Source: Medicago truncatula
Taxonomy: Eukaryota; Streptophyta; Magnoliopsida; Fabales; Fabaceae
Direction of reading: 5' to 3'
Length of the DNA: 64,000 nt
NCBI RefSeq assembly: GCF_003473485.1
Contig: NC_053042.1
Location: forward strand, 260,501 to 324,500
In this document: piece after piece, positions 34,338-47,187 of the stretch
How positions within the stretch are numbered: the first letter of the stretch is position 1
How the letters are laid out: each line of letters starts with the position of its first letter
Position numbers and translations under genes: made by a program
Notes under the pieces: generated by a model
Told to the model about the DNA's origin: nothing
What the model saw: only the letters and a program-made list of their open reading frames with translations
Databases searched by the model: none

Positions 34338-35677
34338 CTTAGGTTTTTTAGGTAAGCTTTTAGCATGTAGAAGCTCTCAAGTTGGAATGTTTAATGGTAG
34401 ATTATTGCATTGTAAAGATGAAGGAAATTTTGCATTTATTTGTTTTATCTTCTTATTCTTGCACTCCCCAGTCTTCTGATTTTCATCCATCTTGCCATTC
34501 ATATGCATACACATCATAGCAATATTGAGATTGAACTGTTTCACTATTCATTTGTATTCATACTAGGTCATCTTTTGAATTCAGCTTGTACCAACAAAAT
34601 GATAGTTATTGACATCTCTCGCATCAAGCAACATGGAAATGATCTATGACTTGTTTGGTAGTTAGTACAGAAAACCATAATTGACAACAATAATAGTTAT
34701 TATTTAAAGTGACATTGATGACCGTTTTATTCTCGAGAGGGAATTTGAATTTTGTAACTTGAGATTATAAAGCTAATTAACGCCAGGGCCGATCCAAAGT
34801 AAGGCTAAAAAAAAGAGATTAAGAGAACTTGATAAAAAGGCCACATATTTAACTATTGATAAAAAAATTAAAAAAAAAATAAAAAAAAAGTCTTTTTAAA
34901 AAGGCTTTATATTCTACCAAACTTAACAAGATGTTATCTAAAATTAATAGTTTCAACAAAGATTAAATCGGTTGATTTTGTTATCAATAGAAAAAGAAAT
35001 ATCAAGTGAAACCGATTACATTAGTTTAAAAATGTATTTCCTCAACAAAAACAAAAAAAATAGAAATGTATTATGTATTATGGTTTGGTAAAAAGATGAA
35101 AACAAATATGATGGACTTAGTTATTTAAAAAAATTGATGGACATTTTTGTTAAATTTTAGATGATTATAACTTTTTTCTAAAAAAATATAATTAATTCAT
35201 TATATCTATAGATATTGTGGATGCTTTAAAATATGTGATAGTCCGCCTAACACATGCATAAATAGAGTAGATACAAATATCGTATTTGTCCAATAGAGTG
35301 GACATGAATATCATATTATCTTTCTTCATGAATATCCATTTACATCTTGAGTCACATATGTAGTTAAGTCAAGTTTGGTCAGATCTAGGTCTATTGTAGA
35401 CTCGACCATCGATCCGGCCTATTTTCAACTTTAATTTTATGCACCACTTTCTTACTTAATCCTAAAAGAGATATTACTACTACAATCTCCCATTAACCAA
35501 TTATAATCCAAAGCAACATTGAACGATAGTTGTTTAGGTAAAAGTTCAAGGATAAATACGAGAGAAATACTACTGCATCTTCCATCTCGCCCTATGTAGA
35601 GAGAATCTAGAGCTAACATTGAAGAATAGATAGCCATAGCCTCCTTCCTTCGCTACGCTGAGGTCACTGTCATCAAC
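34338..35677. other. Intergenic downstream of the AAP gene
   Basis: Noncoding. The piece 34545-34640 recurs diverged at 45110-45225. A-rich stretches around 34870. No gene. Confidence 0.55.
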
Positions 35678-38066
35678 ATGCTTCCCCATTTCTCTTACCT
35701 TCTCCTTCGCCACACTCTCTTTAACTCCACCATGCCACGTGCCATCACTTGCATCTCTCAACTTCGTTTCTATTCCGTATTCAACAACAACTGCACCGTT
35801 CATTTTGATCGCAAGCAACTGCCGCAATCGTTTTGGGAAGTCGGAGGGTGTATCGGAAATTGAGATGCTCATTGCCAATGAAGGAGCCGAAGGAGTTAAA
35901 ACTCTCTGTTCCCATTTGCATCGATAAAGAATTGCCCAAAAAATTCCTCCATGATCCTCAAATCACGGTTAGTTTCGACTTCATAGTTCTATAACTTATT
36001 TCACACCATTAATAGTAATAGTATAGTAACCAAAGTATTTATTAGGAGGATTTGATAAGGTGATGATAATATAAAGTGATGATAATATAAAGGGACTGGA
36101 CGAGGCAACTTCTTTAGCAGAGTGTTTGATTTTTAAAAGTTGTTAAATATCATAAAAGTTTGTTATTTGTATTGTTTCACATTGCGTACCTATCTTTTGC
36201 AAATCAAACTGACCCCCAACTATAACTATAAGTGTTGATGTGTTAAACTCAAGTGTGAGTTAGAAGTCTGACATCAGATAGAATAAAAGATGTTGAGGAA
36301 TATAAGTGAGAAGTTGCTCTTTGTCCAATGTGTTAATCTATCGGAATGTTTAAGGCTCATCCAAGTCCTAAGTAGCTCTGATTTGTTGGTATAGCTTTTG
36401 GTCCCATAATTAATTCATCGGAAGGGACTAAAATATATGGCGGAGGGGAAGGGAGGGAATATTTTAAAAATTTTGTGTTTGTTTCAATTTTTAGAAGGGG
36501 AGGGAGAGGAAAGGGAGCAAAATCCCTCATAAGCTCATTTATTGTTCCCCCTCAAATTGGAGTTTTTTGGAGGGGAGGGGAGGGAAAGAGAGATGAGTTA
36601 ATGCAATTTTAATTACATTGACATAATTATCCTCATGTTTATTTTTAAATGACTAAACCGTCCTTATTAAAAATTTAAGTGTTTTCAACATATTGCTTAT
36701 TACCATCTTTTTTGTAACATGGCAATGTCAATTTTTTTTTTTAATGAGAACTGCATAATCTTGTCTTCTAATTTTTTTTTTTACGTGAATTCACTTTTTT
36801 GACTAACGTTGCTTTTATTTTTTTTTATTTAGATATATTTATTTTATAGTTTTTAGTTGTATTATATATTAAAACATAATTAATAAAATTTGTAGAAGAT
36901 TTTTTTATAAATATATTTTAAAAATAATTTCTAACAATAAATTTTTTATAAATTTTTTTATATTGTACTAGATTATTTTAGAAGTGCTCTAATATTTATG
37001 AATACCTAATATTTTGTTAGAACTTTTGTGTTTGATTATTTATAGAGTTTTTGGTTGCTGAGTTTTCATGTTTAAATTTTTATGAAGTGAATAATATAAA
37101 AATCATGATATTGTTTTAAGGTTAGAGGATAAAAAAGTAATTTGGTTTTAAAATCTCTCCCCTCCCCTTATGAACCAAACACATATTTAATTAAAATCTC
37201 TTCCCTCCCCTTCCCTCCCATCATTCTTAAAATTCTGAATTTATTCTGAATTTAATCGCGGATTTATCTGAATTTTTTAAATTCAATCCATGTTGTTATA
37301 AAATTCTTAAAATTAAAAATATATTAATCATAAGTTTATCATTCTCTAAAAAATTGTTTTCCAAAAATGTGAAATATTTGTCCAATATATCTCCTACCTC
37401 CAAAAGTCCTCCTTTCTCCTCCCTCCGAACTCCCAAACAAAGTCTTAAAGAAATATCAGCTAGTTTATGAGAAAAATCAAATGTTAATATACTAATAATT
37501 TCCATAAACTATATAAAATTCATCAAGTTAGTCGCAAAACTATATGAAATCTGTCTAGAGATACCAAGGATTAAAGAGATTGATTTCATATAGTTTAAGA
37601 ACTGTTTATTAGTCTGGGAATTAAATAGGAGTAAGAGTAATACTTGAGGGAGTGAAGGACTAAATTGATGATTATCATGGATGTATTAAATTATCAACTG
37701 CTATTTTTTTTAAAGAAACAGAATATTATATCAGAGTTCTACATTATTCATTATTTTTTGAGCCTTTGGTTTTTACTGTGTGCTTCTTTGTAGTGATGAG
37801 CATATACGAAAAGCCAACAGGGATTGGAGACGTAAAAATCACCCTACCGATGTTGTCACTATGTCAAGTTATGTACCTGGGCACAAACCTCGTATTGTAA
37901 GAATTGCATTTTCTACCTCATCATCATCATCATAAGCATAAAAACTCACAACTTACATGGAATGCCAATTGATGATTTCCTTTGATTGCAGCTTATGTTG
38001 GGTAGTATTCTAGTTTCTCTTGAGACAGCAGCTAGCTGGACAAACGGAGGAAAGAGGTCACACTAA
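35678..38066 (+). pseudogene. Truncated copy of the YbeY-HAD gene (exons 1-3)
   Basis: A partial duplicate of the intact gene at 48922. Exon 1 is at about 35678-35967 (MLPHFSYLLLRHTLFNSTMP matches MLPRFSNLLRHPPFNSIMS), with the reading frame broken within about 60 codons. The 3' part of exon 2 is at about 37795-37899 (HIRKANRDWRRKNHPTDVVT, against QKLNREWRDEDHATDVLS), and exon 3 at about 37991-38066 (LMLGSILVSLETAA, then lost). The 5' half of exon 2 and everything from the zinc-binding histidines onward, including the HAD domain, is missing. The space between exons 1 and 2 has taken up an inverted-repeat element (about 36.43-37.44 kb). Confidence 0.8.
36430..37440. repeat. Inverted-repeat element with GGGAGGGGA tracts
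   Basis: Purine tracts of the GGGAAGGGAGGG type at 36430-36600 recur as pyrimidine tracts CCCTCCCC at 37150-37230 and 37380-37430, with matching neighbours (GTGTTTG near the tracts). It looks like a decayed MITE in the intron of the YbeY-like pseudogene. The exact ends were not resolved. Confidence 0.4.
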
Positions 38067-40398
38067 GAGAAAACTCCCTAATTGAAAATGTTTTATATTT
38101 TGTTTTGAGTCGAGAGAAAAGAGCTATCTGTTAGATGGAGCTACAACTAAGGCCACTCCTAGTAGGAAAGAGCTATCAATGAGATGGAGTTAGTTCTCGA
38201 ACCATCAATTTTGATTATTTTCACTAAATGGAGTTTTCTTATATCATAAGGATAAACTCATAGTTTAAAAGGTGTCATAAAAATTCCCCTAATAATTTAG
38301 TTCATTTTATGACAGTTTGGTTAAACAAGCTAAGAGCAACATATTTTTTATGTCGGCGACATTGGATTCAGAAATATTCTTATTTGATTTTGGATTAATA
38401 GAATTTTGTAAATGAACATTAGATTCGAGAAACTTAATTACTCGTGCCCATATATGTTTCCCTTCTAGTCGGTGGTGGTTGTTGTCTCCTCACTAAGTCC
38501 TTGTGGCTTACTCTTTCGTTTTCTATTTTTTTCAGATTCCCACACAGCTGAGTAGAAAGCTGCTAGTAGACTCAAGGTTCAGCAGTGTCACATTTTTTGG
38601 TAGGCCACCTTGATGGACGACTCTTTTGCTTACGTATATATTCTAGTTAGTGTATCTGCAGCTATTTGAAGTCTAGAATGTCTTATTTTGAGTTGTACAA
38701 GTATGTAAAAATGTCTTTTTGAGTTTCTGGTTGAAGGAAACAGGTTTATGGACAGGATTCAGATCTTGGAAACGTTGAAAATACAGACGATACTCTGTCC
38801 AAATTTCTGTAAATATTATTTTGAAGTAAAATTAGTAATTTAAAGATTACTGAAATGTCATTTGTCAAGTTTGATTGTTAGGCTTGTCGGACTAAATTCA
38901 TAAGCCCGTGCGCCGGTCATGATTATTATGTTTGGATCGTGACACTACCCAATCATGGCATGAAAGTAGAAAATGGTCAGCACCTTGGCTTCTGTTCCAA
39001 TAAGGATACTTGTAAGCGAATGACCTTATACACACCGAAAGGAAGAAAGAAAACATGGCACATCAGTTACTAAAATACAGCATGACGAGGCATATCAGTT
39101 ATTAAAAACAAGACCTTAAAGAACAAAACACATTAGTTACTAAAAAGACAGCATGACATGGAATATGATTTATTAAAATTTTAATGTTACAGGTGAGTGA
39201 AAATAGATCACATACTGCTTCCATCATAGGCTGCTTCCATTCATCTTCTATTCTTCTTCTCTTTTACATGCTGCTAGAAACTAGCTCACATGGTGGCGAT
39301 AACGAAGACAATATTTACAGAGCCAAGGAGCCGGGCTGCGAATAACTGTCGCAAGACCTGCCTTAAGTTTTGAGTGTGAGGGGTTCAGCACTAACCCTCG
39401 GAACCTGAGTGTCACAAGTTTTAAAAATTCTTGTAATGAATGTTTTCAGCATGCTCTATAATATATGTTTATGTTTATATGATGACATATAAACATTCCA
39501 ATTGAACCACAAAATTCCATTGCATCCATTCTACTAGCTAGCTTCCTCAACAATCCTAATCTCAAATCTTCAAAGCATACACAACTCTGTAAATTGAAAA
39601 AAGGGTCACTGATGTGAATAGCAAACACAAATTTTGAGGTTCATGAAACGTGTATACTTACTAAGAGTAAATTTATCTTTATCAACTAAATGTAAAGCAA
39701 TATTCAAAAACTTCTTCAAACCCATTACTACATTGTTTAGGCTATTAATTAACTATTTCACTCAAAAGATCCGTTCAATTCCACCATAACAAGCCTAAGT
39801 TTTATTAATCTTTACAATAACTCCAAAAAAAATTCTGTAGGAAATTGGCTAAAATTTATAAGCTTAAAACGGCTAAAATTTACAATAAGACAGTCTACTA
39901 ATTGAACTAAAGCACTTGCAAACTCTGATAATTTCCATCAATCAAGTATGAAAAACCATCTTGCTTATGAAGCACCGATACAGACACCGAACTCAACACT
40001 TACATTGATTTGTCGTCACCAATATTAATTTAAGAAAGTAACATACTTAAATGTAATCACATGTGTTGGTGTCGTGTCAGTGTCGAACACAAACATATGT
40101 TGGGCACCTGACACGCCATCTATGAGAAGTGTTTGTGCTACAAAACATCCTCCACATTATATTCAAACAATATTTTAGACTGCACAAATACTTAAATGTA
40201 ATCAACGTTTATATTAATGATAGTAATATAAAGTTTAAAAAGGAAACCACAAACCTGCGATTAATTGAGAGAATCTAGCTCCGGTGCTCCTTTTGTTTTC
40301 TGAATCTAGCCCAAGTCTTTCTTTGAAGATTTATAAGGATTGAAAATTTCTTTCGTTTCATTTTCTTTTCTGATAATGATAATGAAGCATTGAGATAT
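38067..40398. other. Intergenic, no supportable gene
   Basis: Contains a GTGTCGTGTCAGTGTCGAAC-type repeat near 40065-40095 and related bits near 39975, a dispersed motif also seen around 3790 and 31510. No open frame with recognisable homology. Confidence 0.5.
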
Positions 40399-43300
40399 TC
40401 ATTTGATTTTGTCTTTACTAATATAAGGATTGGTGAATATAACATTATCCTCCTCCCTGTTGCTTTTCTCCATTAACTCGTGGATTCCCATTTGTGCACT
40501 TCTTAATATTTTATTCTTCTCATCCGCACTAAGATTCAAATCCCATTTAATCTTAAACTTAAATTCCAAATGGATCCATTCATTTTTCAAAAGTCCTTTG
40601 TCCATATTATACTCGTATTGTCTACAGAATTCATTATGTTCTTCCAATTTCATATGAAACAAACATGTATGTCCCGAGTGCCCACAGATTTCGGGGTAAC
40701 AACCTATCTCAATTTCATATCCATTCACAAAAAAATAGACTTTTGGGTCAACCCAATTGTCTTTCGGAAGAATAATAATAAAAGTAACAGAAGGGATCTT
40801 TTTACGAAACCAGAAAGAAATTGTGTTTCCCTTGCTTTGGTGCTCAAACCAATCTGGTATCCCCTCTGTTCCGTTTGGGAAATACAAATAAGTGCATCGA
40901 GCTTCATGTAGTTTCTGTTAGTTTATATGAAATACAAATATATACATTACACATTATCAAATATATATATATATAAAAGATGTCTAATACTAGTGCAATA
41001 AAAAACAACAACAAACCTGACTCAATAACATTCTTTTACTTGAGGAACTCAATGAGTTGCATTCATACGCAAAAAGCTCTTTAAGATTTGGTGGAATCCC
41101 TCTAATTTCCTCAAGATACTTGCAGTAACTCACGTTAATTTTAACAAGATGGTGACATTCACTAAGGCACTCAGGAAGAGTTTTGAACTTGCTCTTCATT
41201 AAGTTTAGATATATCACATTAACACACCACTTGAGAAGTATTGGGAGACATTCATCTGAGAGATTGTTATTTACGAGTGAAAGAGCTTTTACATTGGAAA
41301 ACACTATAGAATACATTTTCCCATTATGTTTTGGGAACCGCATTCCACGTCCCTCTAGTGATAACCGAGAAAGTCCACTGAGATTTTGAAATGAAGATGG
41401 CAATTCTCTTATGGAAGTTTCATACAACAAAATATTTTCTATATTTGTCATCTTGCATAATAATTTTGGAAAGCTATTGAGACTCCAACACCCAGAGAGT
41501 TCCATTTCCTTAAGAGAGGGCAGTTGTAAGGGTGGAAAACTCTTTAGCTTTCTGCAACCCATTGCATCTAAGATTTCAAGTTTAATTAGGTACCCAACTG
41601 AATTGTGAATTGTAATTAAATTCTTACAATCTTTAAATGAGAGCTTTTTTAAATTAGGAAGTCCTGAGACATCAGATATATGGGTTAAATATTCACAATG
41701 GTCTAATATCAAGACATTCATATCCTGGAACTTCTGCATACACACAAGGAGAAACAATAAATAAACTAAAAATCAAAGACTATACTCTCATAGTGATTTT
41801 TTTTGTTGACGTAAACAAAATCATTGTGAGTTTCTAAATATATACAAATAGAAAATGAAATCATTTCACTTGCCTTGTTCGAAAAACAAGATGATAATGA
41901 CTCCGAAGTAAATCCTTTCCATTTCAATACTTTCAAACTGCTTCGAAGGTACTTCAGACCTTTAGAAAAATGCCCATTTTCAATGACAAGTGTTTTGAGA
42001 TTTGTCATCTTCTTGAAGGCCTTTCCTTTCTGGTCTATTACAGGTTCCATCGAGTGGAAATTCATATATATCATTTCAACTTTACTAGTTCCCTTTTAAC
42101 AAAACAAAAAAACATGAATCAACAACAATAAAAATAAGATATAGATAAACTTACATGTAAATAATAAATACTAGTATGAGATGGTCATATTTTGTCCAAA
42201 AAGAGCAAAGTCGTATTAAAACTAAATAACAAATTGATCATTGATATCAATCTTACTCACAGTGTTTTTATTTAAAACATGAACTATATCATCTTGACAC
42301 CATAACCTACTTCGTTCTCCAGGCTCTTTAGGTGATTCTTGGCGGACCACTTCTTTACCCATGTCCTCTATCATGTCATGTAATGTCACATGACTATAAT
42401 ATTGGTCTATGAGAGATTTTTCAGCCAACACTCCTAGATGATGTGTTATGCAGTGGCCATAATGAGAATGAAGTATATGTTTGGCATCTTCCCATTCATA
42501 TCCTTTGAAGCAACAAGCAATGTCTAAAAAGACACTCTGCTCCTCTTCTTCCAAACCATCATAGCTCACTTTAAGTATCTTTTGGATCTCTTTATTGGGA
42601 ATCTTATCATACCCATCTAATGTACCCTTCCATTCTTCTATGCTCTTTCCAAACAAGTTAGAACCCACAATTTCTAAAACTAACGGAAGGCCAGAAGCAT
42701 AAGCAACTGCACGAATTAAAATCTCATTGTAAATTGATGGAACTGGATCATTTTTAAAAGCCATCCAACTCAACAATTCAAGAGCTTCGGTCCCATACAA
42801 CCCTTCTACTTCATGCGTACTTTCTATCCCATGACAGGTTAGTAATTGCTTGTCTCGAGTGGTAACGACGACTCTGCTTCCATAGCCGAACCAATCAAGT
42901 CCTCCAGCCAAAGCATGCAATTGTTTTATATCGTTAACATCATCGAGAATCAAAAGAATCTTCTTTCTACATAGCCTTTCCTTAATGATTGGAATGCCCT
43001 CACTAACATGGTCTAACTTAATTTCCAATCCAGTTGTTTTTAAAAGGAGCTTCTCTTGGAGATGTTTCAAGTTACTTATAGCTGAATTTTCTCTCACATC
43101 ATGAAGAAAACATAATCCTTCAAATTGATCAGCAATAAAATTATAGATTGCTCTTGCAAGGGTTGATTTACCCAAGCCTCCAATCCCATAAATTCCAACC
43201 ATATGGACCCCATCATCAGATCCATTATCAAGAAGCAATTTCACTTGTTGTACTTGAGACCATAATCCAACAGGGTAATTGGCAACATGTAAGGGCTCAC

Positions 43301-44104
43301 GACTGATCTTGTTGGAGATGTATTTGACTATCTCTCCAATAAACTTGTATTCATATCTATTCATGTCAAATAATGCAAGTTAGTAATAGTATGTAACAAC
43401 ATCACACAATCACATCCATGCATGTACTCAAAATATATTATACGTTTCTAACTATTTCGTCATATAAACAACTAATACTTATTTAGAAACGTAAATAAAA
43501 AAGGTTTTAGCCATTTATGGTTTAAGATGGTATTATCGAGGAATAGAAATTAAATAAATAAAATGAAAAAAGGAAAACAAGAATTAAGTAAAGAGCAGTA
43601 CCCACGACTAGAATGGTAGCCAGACAAGTTAGAAGCTTGGGTCAGAGCCAACTTCCATTGATGCAACCGCTCCATGTTTTTCTTGCTATTTTGGAAACTC
43701 TCTTCGTGCTTAGTGAGATGTTCACCATAACTCCCACTTTGATGTCGTATGTGAGTAGGATCCACGCCATAGAAGACGGGCAAAATGAGACGACCCTTTT
43801 TCTTGTAGCAGTGAATGATGTGGACAAGTTCGTCCAAACAAAATGAAGAAGAGGCATAGTTGATAGAAAACACAGGAATAAAAATCCTAGACTCTTCAAT
43901 GGCATTGTCGAGTGATGGTTTGATTTCATCCCCTCTTTGAAGTTCACGATCATCAATGAAGGTGTGGATTCCCTTGTCAGTAAGAGCCTTGTAGAGATGG
44001 CCAATAAAACCCTCACGAGTGTCACCGCCTCTGAAGTTGAGGAAGACCTGGTAGGCAAATCCATATGAGATTGAAGAGGAAGAGGAAGGTGATTGCATAG
44101 CCAT
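40399..44104 (-). CDS. TIR-NBS-LRR disease-resistance protein, 5 exons, 1016 aa
   Basis: An intracellular immune receptor; TIR domains of this class act as NADases after effector recognition. Exons (minus strand): 44104-43602, 43356-42261, 42092-41874, 41733-41017, 40914-40399; all phases agree. TIR domain, residues ~17-165 (YQVFLNFRGGDTREGF, FIDDRELQRGDEI, SINYASSSFCLDELV). NB-ARC domain: P-loop GIGGLGKST (~225), kinase-2 ILLILDDVND (~302), RNBS-B GSRVVVTTRD, GLPL ASGLPL (~389), RNBS-D FLDIACCFKGYEW and MHD-equivalent LHDM (~493). About ten LRRs follow in exons 3-4, and exon 5 carries the C-terminal jelly-roll (C-JID) with IPDWFEHQSKGNTISFWF. All key motifs are present, so it is probably functional. 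Intron 3 has an unusual GC donor (AAG|GCAAGT). The effector recognised is unknown. Confidence 0.93.
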
Positions 44105-44700
44105 GAGAACTGAGAAGAAATTAATGGAAGATAGGAGGATTGTTTGAGAATATAGAATATGGATGAGTAGGTGTATACTATTGTTGGCCTCTGTAATATA
44201 AAACTATGTAACAGTATATATAAAAATTGCAATCTATGAACTTCGTTACCTTTTCGCCTCCGTGTGACTTGTGTCGAGTCTGTTAAAATATAATAAAAAA
44301 AAACCAATTTTAACAACTCTCTGTCACACATTAATATAATAATTGTCTCACTCTCTAAGCGTAGGGACAGGAAGTAGATGCCGACGTTGAATAATTATTT
44401 TATAGGTGTTGTTTATTTTCTATGAAACAATATTGAAGGTGTGATAATTGATACAATATACATATCAAAAGTAAATGGTAGTTAATCATAAACTATTTTC
44501 ATAAGACTTTTTTTTTGTTGTTGTTTTATAGGAACCCTATCGCCGAAAGTAATTCTATTTTAGTCATGTTGGATACTAAATGTGGACACCTTTTATAGTC
44601 AGAATTCAGATATTAGTTCGCTATGTTATGATAGCCCAACTCCTTTAGTTAGATCCAACCTCTGTGTTGAAACGGCGAGTTAATTACCATCCAAGGTGTG
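44105..44700 (-). promoter_or_regulatory. 5' flank of the TNL gene
   Basis: The region upstream of the start codon at 44104 is noncoding. No clear TATA box position could be fixed. Confidence 0.35.
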
Positions 44701-44714
44701 AGAAATTTGTGCCC

Positions 44715-44880
44715 AATCAAAAGTACTAATCTTCTCTTGGCAATTGATTTTGAATCGCCTCCCAACAAAGGTGAACCTTTCCAAGAGTAGAGTTATTCGT
44801 GATATGTTAAGGAGTTAGATTGCATATGGTGTAGGGGAATGTCGGAATAAGATAATCACTTTAATGTTAAGCTGAGAGAT
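44715..44880 (+). mobile_element. LINE fragment (zf-RVT region)
   Basis: The plus strand reads FSWQLILNRLPTKVNLSK followed by SRVIRDMLRS, a stop, then YGVGECRNK, matching the zinc-binding reverse-transcriptase-associated region near the end of plant LINE ORF2. Stops and frame changes show it is dead. Boundaries are approximate. Confidence 0.55.
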
Positions 44881-45109
44881 GGATATTTGAGAGATAATTG
44901 GAACCAAATAAGCAAGCAAGATATAGGTACTCCTAAAGGATGTTACACCAGATGGTTCACAAATCGTTAAAGATTTGAGAAATAGAATTAAAAATGCTAA
45001 CCAAATGGAAACTAGATTTCTGATTTAATTCAACTAAATGAAGATTTTCTTATGCATACATACCATCACATTATTGAGGTTTCATATTATCCCATTAAGA
45101 ATTTGAACT

Positions 45110-45225
45110 GCATTGCCATTTATTGTATTCACACCAGGTCATCTTTTGAATTTAGCTTGTACTAATAAAACAAAAATAGTCGATAATCTCTCGAATCAAG
45201 CAATCTGGATTTCAGGAGTTAAAAC
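45110..45225 (+). repeat. Diverged copy of AAP 3' flank
   Basis: Matches 34545-34640, downstream of the permease gene at 31329 (shared GGTCATCTTTTGAATT and ATCAAGCAA segments). A relic of the permease duplication without any permease exon nearby. Confidence 0.6.
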
Positions 45226-45720
45226 TCTTTCAATTTCTGATGTGAGAATGAATGTCAATTTCAGGAGTTATTCAAAAGTTGTTTTGCAAAGGATGATTAT
45301 GCCAATATATATAGTCATTCGACATTGTCTTTGCAAGGCTAGCGAACCTTTGTGAAGGGAAACTCTAAAATTTGAAGTTGCAGAATGTGTATTTATATGT
45401 AAAAAAAGGTGGCATGCCTAAAGAGTTTTGTATAAGGGATTCATCATATAGGTTTAAGAATTTGTTTTAATTTAATTGTATGAGCCGTTGTAAAGTTGAA
45501 CACATGTAAAATATTCAAATTGAGGAGTATTAGTGAAATGAAGTTACCTTGTTATCAAATTCCTTGATTTCACGTTTCTTTCTTTCTTTCTTTCTTTTGC
45601 GTGTTCATGCCATGCCTTTAAATTCTATAAAATGAATTGATTTTGACCTAGTTTTAGTATGATTCTTTTTTTAAAGCAACATGTCTAGAAACTTTTTTTT
45701 TCAATTACGATGAAGAAAAT
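45226..45720. other. Noncoding with TTTC microsatellite
   Basis: Includes (TTTC)n near 45576-45596. No gene. Confidence 0.6.
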
Positions 45721-45863
45721 ATTTTTTTTTTTTGGTAGATAGACGAAATGGCAAAGCCATTATAAACTCACACACAAGTGGAGGTACCGGGGTTCGAACC
45801 CCGGTCATGGCATCCGGCCTAACAATTTCGGCATTTTTGCCAGTTGAGCTAGGACTTCTGGAT
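45721..45863 (-). mobile_element. tRNA-derived SINE
   Basis: The same family as the element at 11983, in the opposite orientation. On the minus strand it has AGCTCAACTGGCAAAAATGC (A box), GGGGTTCGAACCCC (B box) and a poly(A) tail. It is flanked by the 12-bp direct repeat GATGAAGAAAAT (45709-45720 and 45864-45875). Confidence 0.88.
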
Positions 45864-45875
45864 GATGAAGAAAAT

Positions 45876-46154
45876 TCATCATTTCTTTACAATAAAATAT
45901 GAAGAAAATATTTTATTGTAAAGAAATGATGAATAAATGCCAAAATCAGAATTGTAGACGGGAAATAAATGGGAGATATGACATTATTGTAAAGATTTTA
46001 TTTGATTGTTTCTTTTTTTAACACTTAAGAAAAGGTGTTTAATTGGATGATTTTAATTGTTTGATAGTGTAAACTTATTTTACACCGTTAGTCTATTCTA
46101 ATTAATCTCTCTTCGAAAATGTGTCCTCCTTGAACAATGTTGTATCCACGTGTT
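45876..46154. other. Intergenic, nothing recognised
   Basis: AT-rich sequence between two transposable elements. Confidence 0.5.
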
Positions 46155-46870
46155 AACTTCCTATGAAGTTCCGATACTTCATACACGGCGACCTAACCGT
46201 ATCAGATATGTATCAGATACCGATACTTCACGGATACATACCCACGAAGTATAAAAATTAATTATTTTAATTTTAAAAAAGTATTTTATCAGATACTTCA
46301 TAGATACACAAGAATACTTATAAGATATTTCACAAATGCGCATCTTAGAAAAGATGAAGGATAAAAGGTAAGACAATGTTGTGAAAATTCGATGGAGATA
46401 TATATGATTCAATTTTAGATATACATCAGTATAATTCTTTCTCTATGAATCACTTAAAATTATACTATTTGTGGATGAAGGTAACGAGAGAGAAGATATT
46501 CAATTAATCAACGTTAGACAAAATTTTGGTTAAATTCTTTTAGTGATATACTTATGTTGATATCCTTTTGTCAAAAAAAAAAAACTTATGTTGATATCCT
46601 AACATATGAATGAAAATATAATATGATTTATACAAAAAATTTACATTTTTTTTATTTTGATAACATGTATTATTTTTTTTAAATTATGACTTTTAGATTA
46701 ATATAATAATGAAGAGTAATTCATGTTTATTTTCTTCAAGTAATTTACATGAATATAAGTTTTAATATAAAAAATTTGTTGATAGATCTTAAATTTTAAA
46801 AACTTCATGTATCCCCGTACCCGTATCATATCGTACCACACCCGCACAACGTATTTAGGCTTCATAGTTA
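46155..46870. mobile_element. hAT-like nonautonomous element
   Basis: The left part has repeated CCGATACTTCA and GGATACATACCC motifs; the right part, read on the minus strand, has GTGCGGGTGTGGTACGATA and ATACGGGTACGGGGATAC. This paired arrangement of GATAC/GGGTAC motifs around an AT-rich core is common in plant hAT MITEs. Termini share TATGAAG. Target duplication is unclear. Confidence 0.4.
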
Positions 46871-47121
46871 AGGCCCTAAGAGATTTTGAAAAAAGACTCA
46901 AGATATTAGTACATTTTATAATTATAAATTTAATGCTTATGATACTGTATTCAAAGGCATACTAAAATAACAGTGTGAACATATGAATTCAGTCAATATT
47001 CCTGAAAAAATAAATATAAATTCAGTCAACATATAAAAAAAATAATATCCTAAAATAGTTAAAACATTAATAATGTTCAAATAATTTTAATTATAATATT
47101 TCAGACGAATGATTATTTGCC
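46871..47121. other. 5' flank of the cysteine-rich peptide gene
   Basis: AT-rich; no other feature seen. Confidence 0.5.
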
Positions 47122-47129
47122 TATAAATA
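47122..47129 (+). promoter_or_regulatory. TATA box (TATAAATA)
   Basis: A perfect TATAAATA lies 59 bp upstream of the start codon at 47188. This leaves a short 5' UTR of about 30 bases. Confidence 0.65.
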
Positions 47130-47187
47130 AGTACATATTTTTTTAACATCTCTTCATTCTTTTCTTTTCAAACCCAACTTGGTTACA

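Noticed and set aside
43642-44331. 229-residue minus-strand frame over the TIR exon
   Set aside because: Out-of-frame shadow of the TIR domain, which is read in another frame from 44104.
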